A stretch of 64,000 bases of DNA from Chloropicon primus (taxonomy: Eukaryota > Chlorophyta > Chloropicophyceae > Chloropicales > Chloropicaceae), in NCBI GenBank assembly GCA_023205875.1, contig CP060754.1, positions 372,001 through 436,000 on the forward strand, given 5' to 3'. Of this stretch, positions 11,101 to 20,769 are shown one piece after another (the stretch's first letter is position 1; every line of letters begins with the position of its first letter). The notes beneath the pieces were generated by a model. That model had not been told where the DNA came from. It ran no database searches and saw only the letters and a program-made list of their open reading frames with translations. The position numbers were made by a program, and so were the translations under genes.

Positions 11101-12443
11101 CTTTGCCAAGATCCCTAGCGACAGGATCTCGTGCTGCTGGAACGCGGCTGGCCTCCCAGCCGCCCTCAGCACTCCTATCACGTTATTCTCGCCCATGAGT
11201 ATGGGAAGGCACAAGATAGCCATCTTTGAGTTGCTCGCTGGATCCCCGTCGATGTCCGGGTTATATCTGATATTTTCCAGGGCGTTTGCCTCCTTGATCA
11301 CCTGCCCAGTCGTGGCGCACTGCCCCACAATGCTGTTATCGAGCCTGTTCTGGACTTTCTGGACGGCGGCTCCCGCCCGCTCGTTGTCCATGTGCCACAT
11401 CTCCCCCCTCTTTTGCTCAACCACGAACAGCCTGACTTGGTCGCAGGACAAGAGGTACTGGGCTCTGTCATTGATGAATTCTGCGACTTCCTCCACGGTC
11501 TCTGCCCTGGAAATAAGCTCGATCAGGCTCTTGATGCTCTGGAGCTGGTTCCTCAGTAACGTGTAATCCGGGGATGCCAAGGAGTTCTTCAGCAAGGCCC
11601 CAAGAGTGTTCGATATGTTGCTCAACAGGATGCTGCCGATTGGATTGTCCAGGGGCTCGAGGGCGGCATACCCGCCGTCGTAGTACGCCACCATCGCCCC
11701 CAGTATCACTGGCTTTATCCCCCCGAGGTTACCCGAATCCACTTTCTTCATCTCGATCATAGGAATCCAGATGGCCGCTGCAGTCTTCTTGATGTTCTTG
11801 ATGTGACCGCTCAGGAACTTGAGAATGCCACCATTCTCGCCGACTTCTTGTATGATCACAGGCATCGCTTCGCTCGGGGCTGTTTGAGGTCTGTGGTTCT
11901 CGTAAACCCCAGGAAACTTGGTCGTCATGCTGATTTTCATGTTGTTGTGCTTTCTCACCGCCTCAATAACGTAGTGCAGCGCCGATTTGTCGCTCGAGTT
12001 TGCAAGGAAAAGGACTTTGTCGCAATGCAGGACCTCGTGCAGCGTCCGTATCACCTTTTGCATGGATATAAGCGCGCTCCCTTTCTTCGTGATTTCCGGT
12101 GTTTTGCAGAGTGCTGGCAGAAGGTACTTGTAACCTGCAAAGGCAAAGGCAAGGAAGAACGAGGAAGGACATCCTTTTGTCAGACAACGGGACAGTTCGT
12201 TTGCCTAGCAGAATGCGAACGTACCGTTGATCAGCACGTTGACGCTCTCCCTTTTTTGTGTCCTGGTGAGTATGTCGAACTCTGTGATACTCCTGTGGGG
12301 TTGAATCATTTCCTCATCAGCACCTATCATGTAACAGCATGCTTGGAGAAACTGATTGGAAATTCGAGTCAGTACATTCGCCCACGAGCTCCTCGCGAGT
12401 GTGGGCCACCCGGCCTCGGAGAGTCGGCCCTTACCTGTTCCAT
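8176..12443 (-). CDS. Tandem GAF protein with degenerate class III nucleotide-cyclase domain
   Basis: Three exons are read: 12443-12435 (Met-Glu-Gln), 12351-12225 and 12134-8176, giving about 1,364 residues. Intron 1 (83 bp) has a GTAAGG donor and CTGAC upstream of its CAG end; intron 2 is 90 bp. Starting at the ATG at 12063 would cut into a folded domain, which is why the upstream exons are included. After an N-terminal GAF-like region come four clear GAF domains, three with the NKxxxxF-type motif (for example QMINKNNGVF). The last 240 residues align with class III cyclases (INIGLDKG, then VVEGDVFDTAED), but the first metal-binding Asp motif reads LAMRLLD and the usual N and R of the VNLAxR motif are both Asp. 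It is likely a small-ligand sensor with an inactive output domain. Confidence 0.78.
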
Positions 12444-13160
12444 TTTTTCTCTGGCGATAGGGTCAACCCGACCCCTCGAACCTTCCGCAGAGGGGCGGAA
12501 CTTCTCTGCACCTTTGCCCGAGGGCATGTCCAAGTTCGGGAAGACCGAAGCTTGGCGTTCTCTCATCTTTTCAAAATTCCTGTAACCTGTCTTGTCGCCC
12601 GTCGCTTCCTCTCCTAGGCCCTTATCTCAACGCTGAGTCATGAGTTGTATCTCAGGCCCGTGGTCCTCGTTGCAGACTGACCGGATTCCTCCCCCTCCTT
12701 CTCCGTAATAATAACCCCGAACCCTTGGAGAATGCGGACCGAATTTCTGGATAAGGAAGGAAAGCACCGCTGGTTCAACAACCCCAACACCTTTCCCCTC
12801 CCTCGTTCCTGAACTCTAGCGGGACCCCCCACCCTCCGACTGCCTTCGATGGTCTCCTCTTGGTCTCCTTATTTGTAAGATTCAGGATGTTTTTTGTTTG
12901 AAATTCGCGAGAGAACTCGAGGGGACTGTGGAGGGGAAGGAGGGGACTGTGACAACGCTTTGAGACCTTGCCCATCGCGAAGCAACTTCGAACGACGCCG
13001 ATCTGGAACGTCCAAAGATCTTTCCATTGATGCGTGTCATGCCCGGTGCTTGAGCCAGTTCCGAAGAAGTAACAAAGCGCCGTCAGGATCGGGAAGGAGG
13101 GGATCGATGGGGAGTGCAGGAAAGTGGGGGCGTTGAGGGCCAACCACACCAAGGCGGACA
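12444..13160. promoter_or_regulatory. Divergent promoter region, GAF-cyclase and RCC1 genes
   Basis: No gene is supported in these 717 bp between two genes read away from each other. I see no strong repeat or recognisable promoter element. Confidence 0.4.
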
Positions 13161-15563
13161 ATGGGTCGAAGGAGTGCGTGTGCGGATGGATCGCCCATGG
13201 CGGCCATCGCAATTTTCCTCGTTTTGACGCTGGCGTGGGAGAAAGCCGATGCGAAGGGAGAGGGCCTCCTCGCCTGGGGGAAGAATAACGCTGGCCAGCT
13301 TGGGCTGGGCCACACCAAGGACGTCTTCAAGCCCGAGTTCGTGCCAACCTTTTACCCGAAAAAGGTGAAAGCTTTCGCCGCGGGTGGATCCGCGGCCGGG
13401 GAGGGCGGATTCTCCCTCATCCTGACAGAAGGGGACAAGCTGTACGCTTTCGGGTGCAACGAGTACGGCCAACTGGGGGTGGGTGACAACGAAAAGAGGA
13501 GGTCCATGACTCAAGTGAATGTGGCGAGTTCGTCAAGCGGCGAGAGAGTCGTCAGAGTCGCAGCAGGGGACGCCTTTGGTGTGGCGCTCACGGAGAGTGG
13601 TAGGGTATACAGCTGGGGAAACAATCTCGCGGGGCAACTGGGGCTTGGAGACGTGAGGGACAGGAACGTCCCCACACTCGTGACGGGCAATGGCCTAGAG
13701 AGCCAGAACATCACGGACATTGCTGCGGGATCGAGGTTCGTCGTCGCTCTGAGCGAAAGAGGAGCGATCTGGACCTGGGGGTCCAACGATTTCGGGCAGC
13801 TTGGACAAGGAACCATCCCAGGAGGAGGAAGCTTCTCGTCCGAACCGAGGGAGATCAAAGGCGGGGCTCTCCAGGGGGTGAAGTTCTCCGCCGTGGCCTT
13901 GGGATCGAACCACACCCTCGCTCTCAGTCGGAGCGGAGAGATCTACGCCTGGGGAGAGAACGATTTCGGGCAGCTGGGCTTGGGGGACAGGGACAACAGA
14001 AACAAGCCTTTCGCTGTTTTGCACAGGTTCACTCGGTCTCGCATCCAGAGCATAGCTGCGGGCGCAAAACACTCGATGGCCTTGAGCGAGAAGGGGGAGA
14101 TCTTTACTTTCGGGAGCAACGACTGCGACCAGCTGGGCTACAGCCTGGGGAGGAACTCCAATGGCAATTTCATGACCGTTCCCAGCCTCGTGGATTCTGT
14201 GAAGGGGGTCAGGATCCATGCCGGGGCGCGGGTGTCCATGACAACCGTGCGCACGGGAAAGGTATTCGTCTGGGGGTGCAACGACCTCGGCCAGCTCGGG
14301 CTGGGCGACCAAAAGCCGAGGCCAGCCCCGTCCCTCCTTCCCGTCTCCAGGCAGGCCCCCTTGCTCGATTTTGCGATAAGCTCGTCCCACACGCTAGCCG
14401 TGAACAAGGACTTGGACCTCCTCGCGTGGGGCAGGAATGCGAATGCCGAGCTTGGCCTCGCCTACAAGTCGGACTACGAGCTCAGCCCCAAGCTGGTGAC
14501 CTCGTCCACGGCCACGATCACGCAGCTTTGCACGGGGGGGCACGCCTTCGAGGAGCAGGGGCACACGATCTGCAAAACGGGTAGCGGGTACGTCTTCTCT
14601 TGGGGCTGGAACGCGTTCGGTCAGCTTGGCCTTGGCGGGATAAGCAAACTCGTCTCCCAGCCAAGCCGACTCTTTGGCTTGGAGAAGCCCAAGGTGGTAA
14701 GGCACTTTGCGTGTGGGCAGTACAACACCGCAGCTATTGTCGAAAGGAATAGGATGGGCCCCTACACTTGGGGTCCGAATTACAGCGGCCAGCTCGGGCA
14801 CAGCTTCTTTGATCTCGGGCCTATCACAGCGCCAAAGAGAATGGAGATGTTCAAGACGACCAAGTTCGTTCAAATTTCCAGCGGGTACAATCACATGCTT
14901 GGTCTCACGGAGAAGGGAGTGCTGTACGTGTGGGGGAGCAACGTTCACGGGCAGCTCGGCACGGGAGACACAAAAGACCGGGCGAAACCAACCCAGGTGG
15001 TCTTCAGCACGCCCTCTGCGGTCAAAGCCATTGCAACTGGGGCATTTTCAAGCTTTGCCGTTACGGAGGACAACACGACCTTCACCTGGGGCTACAACGA
15101 GGGACTGGAGCTCGGCCTTGGCGAGGGTTACAACCGGAACTCGCCCCAAGTTGTTCACGGCCTGCAAGGCAAGGAAATCGTGACGATTGTTTGCGGCGCG
15201 TACCACACGTTTGCCGTGGACAGCGAAAAGAGAGTCTATGGCTGGGGCTCCAACAGATTCGGTCAGCTGGGTCTTGGGCACACGGACGACGTCCTCACGC
15301 CGACGCTCATTCCGGGCTTGCCGGCCGTGATGTCGCCCCAGAGCCCGTACGGCATCGTAACTTTTTCGGCTGGGAACCACCACTCTGTCATGGTCTCGGA
15401 GAACGGCACGATGTTTGCCTGGGGCAGGAACTCCGCAGGGCAGCTCGGACTCGGGAAAGAATGGGTCGTCGTTACTTCGCCCACGAAAATGGGCGATTTC
15501 AAGATGAGAGGAGTGGTCGCCGCCGCGTCGCACACTCTCGCCGTTGTGGAAGTTGAGACCTAG
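13161..15563 (+). CDS. Secretory-pathway RCC1-repeat protein with 14 repeats
   Basis: The protein has 800 residues made almost only of RCC1 repeats. I count 14 copies of the xxWGxNxxGQLGLG signature, enough for two seven-bladed propellers. The N-terminus contains a hydrophobic stretch (AAIAIFLVLTLAW) followed by a small-residue site (KADAKG-like), as in a signal peptide. Met13 (nt 13197) would give the more classical signal peptide, so the true start may be there. There is no other domain and no C-terminal membrane segment. RCC1 propellers are usually nuclear or cytosolic, so a luminal or extracellular one is unusual. Function unknown. Confidence 0.85.
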   Translation: MGRRSACADGSPMAAIAIFLVLTLAWEKADAKGEGLLAWGKNNAGQLGLGHTKDVFKPEFVPTFYPKKVKAFAAGGSAAGEGGFSLILTEGDKLYAFGCNEYGQLGVGDNEKRRSMTQVNVASSSSGERVVRVAAGDAFGVALTESGRVYSWGNNLAGQLGLGDVRDRNVPTLVTGNGLESQNITDIAAGSRFVVALSERGAIWTWGSNDFGQLGQGTIPGGGSFSSEPREIKGGALQGVKFSAVALGSNHTLALSRSGEIYAWGENDFGQLGLGDRDNRNKPFAVLHRFTRSRIQSIAAGAKHSMALSEKGEIFTFGSNDCDQLGYSLGRNSNGNFMTVPSLVDSVKGVRIHAGARVSMTTVRTGKVFVWGCNDLGQLGLGDQKPRPAPSLLPVSRQAPLLDFAISSSHTLAVNKDLDLLAWGRNANAELGLAYKSDYELSPKLVTSSTATITQLCTGGHAFEEQGHTICKTGSGYVFSWGWNAFGQLGLGGISKLVSQPSRLFGLEKPKVVRHFACGQYNTAAIVERNRMGPYTWGPNYSGQLGHSFFDLGPITAPKRMEMFKTTKFVQISSGYNHMLGLTEKGVLYVWGSNVHGQLGTGDTKDRAKPTQVVFSTPSAVKAIATGAFSSFAVTEDNTTFTWGYNEGLELGLGEGYNRNSPQVVHGLQGKEIVTIVCGAYHTFAVDSEKRVYGWGSNRFGQLGLGHTDDVLTPTLIPGLPAVMSPQSPYGIVTFSAGNHHSVMVSENGTMFAWGRNSAGQLGLGKEWVVVTSPTKMGDFKMRGVVAAASHTLAVVEVET

Positions 15564-15611
15564 GCTACAAAGATTGTTATTAGTTACACTTGTATTATTC
15601 TTTTTTGTAAT

Positions 15612-16550
15612 TTAAGCCACATCCATCGAGCTTATGTAGAGGTCGTAGTACTGCAAGAAAAAGAGTGTGTGTGTGTGTGTGTGTGCGCGCGCGTCAGCAT
15701 ATATTCGTTTGGAACACCTTTTCGACAACGTCGTCGTACTCACCTTCGCGGCCTCTTCGTAGTCCCCCATCTCGGTGTAGAGGTCGGCAATCACGCCATA
15801 AGCATCCCCAAGCCCCCTGAAGTCGCTGTTGTTCTCAGAGATGTCCACCACCTGTTTCATGAAATCCAGCGCCTCATCGTGCCGCCCCAACGCCGCGTTC
15901 GCTGCCCCCAGGCCTCGAAGGACCTTCCTCCTCGCCCTCCAGGGCGACTCCAGCTCTTGGCTGATGTCGTCCATGTGACTCATGGCGGAAGAGAAGCACT
16001 CCAGGGCCGCCTGGCCCTGGTTCTCCTTCAAGGCCAGCTTTCCGGACTTCAACAAGCCCAAGACCTCTGCCTTTTTGCTGGAGCTCCCGTCGTCATTGTG
16101 AGCTGCCGGGGCCCTGAGCTTCTTCCTCTGCGCCCTCGTCTGCTTCCTAAGCTCCTTGCTAACCTCCAAGAGCTTGTCGTTCAGCCTCTGCACCTCGGCC
16201 TTCCTCTTCCTCAGGCCGATGCCGGTGACGACACTTCCGATGAATCCAACGCCTTGACCGAACACAAGAGCCTCCACGAGCCTCTGGTGCGACAGGGTGA
16301 GGCCCAGCCAATTCACCGAGAAGTTAGGAAACACGTCCTCCAAGCTCGTTCTGGCCAAGGCCGGCTCGCAGGCGACCAACGTTCCCACGAGCAACGCCGC
16401 GCTCACGCCCTCGAGGAGGAGCCTCTGCCTCATCATCGAAGAATTCGCCACCCTCGCACAACGAACGCTCTCGGGCTTGGCCCTCCCCGCACTCGCGCCT
16501 TCCGCCCGGCACGAGGGCGCCCTCCTCCCGCACAGAACAACCTTCGTCAT
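15612..16550 (-). CDS. FLU-like TPR protein, regulator of tetrapyrrole synthesis
   Basis: Two exons are read: 16550-15744 and 15650-15612, giving 281 residues. The intron (15743-15651, 93 bp) has a GTGAGT donor and TTGCAG acceptor. The ATG at 16550 begins an Arg/Ser/Ala-rich transit region, followed by a hydrophobic segment ending in ACEPALA, like a thylakoid-targeting or anchoring signal. A second weakly hydrophobic segment and a basic coiled coil (KRKAEVQRLNDKL) precede TPR repeats at about residues 180-265. This order matches plant FLU and Chlamydomonas FLP, which bind glutamyl-tRNA reductase and hold back chlorophyll-precursor synthesis. The intron is a multiple of three and has no in-frame stop, so reading through it adds 31 residues. 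Confidence 0.7.
   Translation of the reverse strand: MTKVVLCGRRAPSCRAEGASAGRAKPESVRCARVANSSMMRQRLLLEGVSAALLVGTLVACEPALARTSLEDVFPNFSVNWLGLTLSHQRLVEALVFGQGVGFIGSVVTGIGLRKRKAEVQRLNDKLLEVSKELRKQTRAQRKKLRAPAAHNDDGSSSKKAEVLGLLKSGKLALKENQGQAALECFSSAMSHMDDISQELESPWRARRKVLRGLGAANAALGRHDEALDFMKQVVDISENNSDFRGLGDAYGVIADLYTEMGDYEEAAKVSTTTLSKRCSKRIYADARAHTHTHTLFFLQYYDLYISSMDVA
15664..15693. repeat. (GT)n/(GC)n microsatellite inside the FLU-like intron
   Basis: An alternating GT run passing into GC lies within the 93-bp intron. Read on the minus strand it would code for alternating His and Thr if the intron were kept. Confidence 0.8.
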
Positions 16551-16838
16551 CACCCTCGACTCGACTGGACTCGACTCCTCGCGCGCGCCCTTGTCAAAGC
16601 ACGTGAGTATTTGGATAAAAATCAGGAAGCTCAAGGCGAGCCTGAAGCTGGACTTCAAGGGGACCGGGGAGTACAAGCTCTCGCCCGAGGGGGGGAAAGG
16701 AAGAGAGGAGCCTGGGTAAATAATAAATAGATCAAAATAACGGATCCAAGCAATGAGTTTTTGCGCTTCTTCGTCCCCGTCCGAGCCTAACGTGCGGTGT
16801 CGCATTAAATAATGAGTTTGTAAGGAACTCAAACTCAA

Positions 16839-18182
16839 CTACTCGATCGGGATGTCGTTTGGATACAAGTGCTTGTGCTTCTTTGCGAACTCCTTGATCT
16901 CCTGGTACTGCTTCTCGAGGTGCTCTGGCACGACGTCGTACACGTCCTCGACCAGGTCCCTCAAGGGCCTCTTCTGCTCCCTCTCCGCCATGTCCAGGAC
17001 CTTCATGACAGCTTTCCTGGACTCGGCCCGGAGAACGGACTCCTCCTCCTCGGTCCACCAGCCCTTGTGCTCCAGCCAGATCTGGAACCTCGCCACCGGG
17101 TCCCTTGCTTTCCAGGCCTTCATCTCCGAGAGCTCCCTGTACCTTGACGAGTCGTCGGAGGTCGAGTGGTGGCTGGTCCTGTACGACATGGCCTCCACCA
17201 GAATGGGGCTCTGGTTCTTCACGACGTAGTCTCTAGCGATCGTGGTGGCGTGGAACATCGCGAGGGCGTCCATTCCGTCCACCCTGATGGCCGGCATCCC
17301 GTACGCGCTGCCTCTTCCAGCGATTCCGTCTCCCGTGTACTGCTCGTCGGATGGGGTCGAGATCGCCCAGCCGTTGTTCCTGCACATGAAGATCATGGGG
17401 CAGGCGAGGGTCGAAGCGAAGTTCATCGCGGCGTGGAAGTCCCCCTCGCTCGCGGCTCCCTCCCCGAAGTACGTCACCGTGATTCCGTCGTAGTTGGCGA
17501 GCTTGTTCGCGTACGCGGCCCCAGCGGCCTGGGGGAGCTGCGTGCACAGAGGAGACGATATGGTCTGGAAGTTCATGTCCTTCCGGCCGTAGTGGACGGG
17601 CATCTGCCTGCCCTTGTTGTAATCCCTGTGGTTCCCGTAACACTGGTCCGCGAACTCCTGGAAGGTCTGCCCCCGCCACATGAGCACGCCGTGCTCGCGG
17701 TATTGGGCGAAGACGTGGTCCTTGAAGTCGAGGCCCGCCGCGCTTCCTATCACGGTCGCCTCCTCCCCGAAGCACGTCATGTAGAAGCTGAACCTCCCCT
17801 GCCTCTGCGCCTCGTAGAACAGCGTGTCCATCGTCTGAAGCTTCACCATATTCTCGTACATCTTCCTTCCCAGCTCCTCGTCCACCTCGTACGCGCTCGC
17901 GTCGTCCAGGACGCACTGCCCGGTCTCGTCGAGGACCCTGAAGCACGGCATGCCCCCCGTCAGCGAGGGCTCGTGGATATCCAGCTGCGACACGAAGGGA
18001 ATCTTCCTGTCCCTGAACTCGTAAAAGCTCGGCTCAGCGGCCTCGCCAGCCTTCGCGGCGTAGCCCCGCACCACGACGCTCCTTCCAGAGCTCGTCGGCA
18101 GTTCCGGCAGCGACCCGCCCCCGATCCTCGCCGCCCGCAAAGCCGCGCTCGCTCCCCACCGTCCCGCTACGTAACGAATCAT
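16839..18182 (-). CDS. BCKDHA: Branched-chain 2-oxoacid dehydrogenase E1 subunit alpha, mitochondrial
   Basis: The protein has 447 residues. With E1-beta it decarboxylates the 2-oxoacids of Leu, Ile and Val, using thiamine diphosphate, in the mitochondrial matrix. The ThDP-binding signature GEGAASEGD ... CRNN is intact, and the phosphorylation-loop segment [13 protein letters not shown] is the diagnostic BCKDH version, not the pyruvate dehydrogenase one. The ATG at 18182 gives a mitochondrial presequence rich in Arg and Ala; open frame upstream of it lies in the shared promoter. The stop lies 288 bp upstream of the FLU-like start on the same strand. It is divergent from its partner subunit, with 166 bp between start codons. 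Confidence 0.93.
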   Translation of the reverse strand: MIRYVAGRWGASAALRAARIGGGSLPELPTSSGRSVVVRGYAAKAGEAAEPSFYEFRDRKIPFVSQLDIHEPSLTGGMPCFRVLDETGQCVLDDASAYEVDEELGRKMYENMVKLQTMDTLFYEAQRQGRFSFYMTCFGEEATVIGSAAGLDFKDHVFAQYREHGVLMWRGQTFQEFADQCYGNHRDYNKGRQMPVHYGRKDMNFQTISSPLCTQLPQAAGAAYANKLANYDGITVTYFGEGAASEGDFHAAMNFASTLACPMIFMCRNNGWAISTPSDEQYTGDGIAGRGSAYGMPAIRVDGMDALAMFHATTIARDYVVKNQSPILVEAMSYRTSHHSTSDDSSRYRELSEMKAWKARDPVARFQIWLEHKGWWTEEEESVLRAESRKAVMKVLDMAEREQKRPLRDLVEDVYDVVPEHLEKQYQEIKEFAKKHKHLYPNDIPIE

Positions 18183-18348
18183 CCTTCCTCTCTCTCTCTC
18201 TCTCTCTCTCTGTGCTCCGCTCTGCCTCTCTCCCTTCTCTCTCCACGATCGCCGGCGGGAGTGCCAGGTCAGCCTTGACTCGCACGAGGAGCGGCGGGAG
18301 AGGCCAGAGCTGAGAGCAGAGAGCGTCAGAGAGGGGGGGAGAAAGAAG
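18183..18348. promoter_or_regulatory. Shared bidirectional promoter of the BCKDH E1 alpha and beta genes
   Basis: Only 166 bp separate the two ATGs. The region holds a (CT)n tract at about 18187-18211 and further CT-rich sequence, and no TATA box. Both leaders and the core promoter must fit here, so joint control of the two subunits is likely. Confidence 0.65.
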
Positions 18349-19461
18349 ATGTTGAGGAGGGGTAATGGAGTGGTGGGGAGGGGAATGGTGGAGCGGATGG
18401 TGTCGTCGATGCTGTGCGGGGGGAACGCGACCACGACGACGTGCAGTCGCGGCTTTAGCGCGGAGGTGGGGGAGCAGCAGAGGGCGAGGAAGATAAATTT
18501 GTTCACTGCCATCAACGACGCTCTCAACCTGTCCCTGGAGGAGGACGAAAAGACTTTGATATTCGGGGAGGACGTGAGCTTCGGAGGCGTCTTCAGGTGC
18601 ACGTCCGGGCTCCTGGAGAAGCACGGGAGCGACAGGGTCTTCAACACGCCGCTGTGCGAGCAGGGCATCCTAGGTTTCGCGGTCGGTGCCGCAGCCATGG
18701 GATACAAGCCCGTGGTGGAGATCCAGTTCGCGGACTACATCTTCCCCGCTTTCGACCAGATTGTGAACGAGGCGGCCAAGTACAGGTACAGGAGCGGTGG
18801 TATGTTCAGCTGCGGGGGCCTGACGATAAGGACGCCCTGCGGGGCTGTTGGCCACGGGGGTCACTACCACTCTCAGTCCCCAGAGGCGTTCTTCATGCAC
18901 TCGCCGGGCCTCAAGGTGGTCATGCCGAGCGGCCCGAAGGACGCCAAGGGCCTTCTGCTCTCGTCCATCAGGGACGACAACCCGGTCGTCTTCTTCGAGC
19001 CGAAGATCATGTACCGGACGTCGGTCGAGGAGGTTCCTTACGGCGACTTCACCGTGCCCCTGGGGAAGGCGGCCGTGGTGAGGGAGGGAAAAGACATCAC
19101 CTTGGTGGGCTGGGGCTCCCAGGTCGGGGTGCTGCGCCAGGCAGCCGAAGAGGTCGAGAAGAACGACGGCATATCCTGCGAGGTCATCGACTTGAGGACC
19201 ATCCTTCCTTGGGACGTGGACACGATCGCCGAGTCCGTGACCAAGACGGGGAGGCTTCTGGTGAGCCACGAGGCGCCTCTCACGGCCGGAGTTGGCGCCG
19301 AGATTGTCTCCACGATATCCAAGGAGTGCTTCCTGAATCTGGAGGCCCCGCCGCTCAGGGTCTGCGGTGCCGACACGCCGTTCCCGCTGGTTTTGGAGCC
19401 CTTCTACCTTCCAAGGCAGTCCAGGGTGATCGCGGAGATCAGGAACTCGCTCGCGTTTTAG
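18349..19461 (+). CDS. BCKDHB: Branched-chain 2-oxoacid dehydrogenase E1 subunit beta, mitochondrial
   Basis: The protein has 370 residues, close to the family norm. It has the transketolase pyrimidine-binding domain ([12 protein letters not shown], then [28 protein letters not shown] split across the first half) and the C-terminal transketolase domain ([16 protein letters not shown], ending [15 protein letters not shown]). The first 40 residues are basic and hydroxylated, as in a mitochondrial presequence. The ATG at 18349 is the first one in frame. It forms the alpha2-beta2 E1 tetramer with the product of the divergent neighbour. Confidence 0.94.
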   Translation: MLRRGNGVVGRGMVERMVSSMLCGGNATTTTCSRGFSAEVGEQQRARKINLFTAINDALNLSLEEDEKTLIFGEDVSFGGVFRCTSGLLEKHGSDRVFNTPLCEQGILGFAVGAAAMGYKPVVEIQFADYIFPAFDQIVNEAAKYRYRSGGMFSCGGLTIRTPCGAVGHGGHYHSQSPEAFFMHSPGLKVVMPSGPKDAKGLLLSSIRDDNPVVFFEPKIMYRTSVEEVPYGDFTVPLGKAAVVREGKDITLVGWGSQVGVLRQAAEEVEKNDGISCEVIDLRTILPWDVDTIAESVTKTGRLLVSHEAPLTAGVGAEIVSTISKECFLNLEAPPLRVCGADTPFPLVLEPFYLPRQSRVIAEIRNSLAF

Positions 19462-19565
19462 TTTTAGGGCGAGGAGGAGACAGGACGGCTAGACGGCGGA
19501 AACGAATAGGACTTAACTGCTATTTTAATCGTGAAGAATTTTAGGATCATTATCATTAGGATCCC

Positions 19566-19567
19566 AG

Positions 19568-19594
<27 letters not shown>
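19566..19594. repeat. (GA)n tract between two convergent genes
   Basis: About 14 GA units lie between the E1-beta stop and the pirin stop. Unlike the other GA/CT tracts in this window it sits in a 3' region. Confidence 0.8.
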
Positions 19595-19598
<4 letters not shown>

Positions 19599-19635
19599 CT
19601 GCAAACGAAAAAGGATGGTGCATCAACGAAGATGT

Positions 19636-20769
19636 TCATTTCATCATCTCCACCTCGGAGGCCTGGAGCTTTCCGGTTCTGAAGTCCATGAACGCCTGCT
19701 GGATCTCCTCCTCCGTGTTCATCACAAACGGGCCGTACTGAACGATGGGCTCCTTGATCGGCTCCGCTCCGAACAGGAGGAACTTCAGCGTTCCCTCCGT
19801 CGAGGCCTCGAGAAGGGACCCCTTGTGGTCAAAGATGTGAGACTCCCTCACCCTGGGCGGGGCCCCGGCCAGAGTTCCGTTGCCCTCCGCGTCGTAAACG
19901 TAAGCGAAGGAGTTCCAGTGCTCGGGAAAGTCGTGGGAGAAGGACCCCCCGGCCTCGAGCCTGACGTCCAGCAAGAACCCGGGGATCTTGAGCGCGACTG
20001 GACCCTTCACCCCGGAGTGCTCTCCCGAGAAGACGCGAACCGAGTGGCTTTCCCCTGAGAAAATTGGGATCTTGTCCGCCTCGTAGTCCTGGTACCTTGG
20101 GGTACACATCTTGTCCTTCCTCGGCAGGTTTATCCAGAGCTGAAACCCCCACAGCATGTCGTCCCCTTTGCTCTTCGGAAACTCTGAGTGCACGATCCCT
20201 CTTCCAGCGGACATGAACTGGATCCCCCCCGGCCCCACGAGGCCCTTGTTTCCACCGTGATCCCGGTGCTCCACGCTGCCCTTGAGCATTATCGTGCACG
20301 TCTCGAATCCCCTGTGTGGATGGTCTGGAAACCCCATGGAGGCATCTTTAGACGGGCTCTTGAACTCGTCCAACATCAGAAACGGATCCAAGTTTCTCAT
20401 TGCGGACGTTCCTATCGTCCTGTACACGGGAACCCCGCCTCCCTCCATCATCTTTTGGCCGGGCACGAACGCCTTCACGAGGCGAGGGGTCGCCTTGGCT
20501 GCTGCCATGTTCTCGGAGTTCTCAGCAGCAGCAGTGGTCGCCTTCTCTGAGAAGAGGTGCCACCAGCAGCTAACGCTCAGCAGGGCGAACGCCAACAGGT
20601 AGAGATACGCGGCGCCGCACAGCAGCGAACGACTCCGAAGTCTCCAGGCCAGAAAGGCGGTGATCTTGAGGGATGGCTCGCTCGCTCGTCGACGCCGCCG
20701 CCGCGAATATTCCTTCCTGCCGTGGTCTCGGAGACCAGCCTCGGCTTCCTCCTTGGGCCCCAGAGACAT
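19636..20769 (-). CDS. Pirin family protein with an N-terminal membrane segment
   Basis: The pirin part begins at an internal Met (nt 20508, 290 residues). It is a bicupin with the conserved PHPHRGFET metal-ligand motif, the WGFQLWINLP segment and the C-terminal cupin. Pirins bind iron and act as quercetinases or as redox-sensitive co-regulators. The frame stays open upstream to an ATG at 20769, which gives 377 residues with an arginine patch (RRRRRR) and a hydrophobic stretch (LLCGAAYLYLLAFALLSVS) that could be a membrane anchor. I chose the long form because that stretch is well formed, but a start at 20508 would give a normal soluble pirin. It converges with E1-beta. Confidence 0.8.
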   Translation of the reverse strand: MSLGPKEEAEAGLRDHGRKEYSRRRRRRASEPSLKITAFLAWRLRSRSLLCGAAYLYLLAFALLSVSCWWHLFSEKATTAAAENSENMAAAKATPRLVKAFVPGQKMMEGGGVPVYRTIGTSAMRNLDPFLMLDEFKSPSKDASMGFPDHPHRGFETCTIMLKGSVEHRDHGGNKGLVGPGGIQFMSAGRGIVHSEFPKSKGDDMLWGFQLWINLPRKDKMCTPRYQDYEADKIPIFSGESHSVRVFSGEHSGVKGPVALKIPGFLLDVRLEAGGSFSHDFPEHWNSFAYVYDAEGNGTLAGAPPRVRESHIFDHKGSLLEASTEGTLKFLLFGAEPIKEPIVQYGPFVMNTEEEIQQAFMDFRTGKLQASEVEMMK

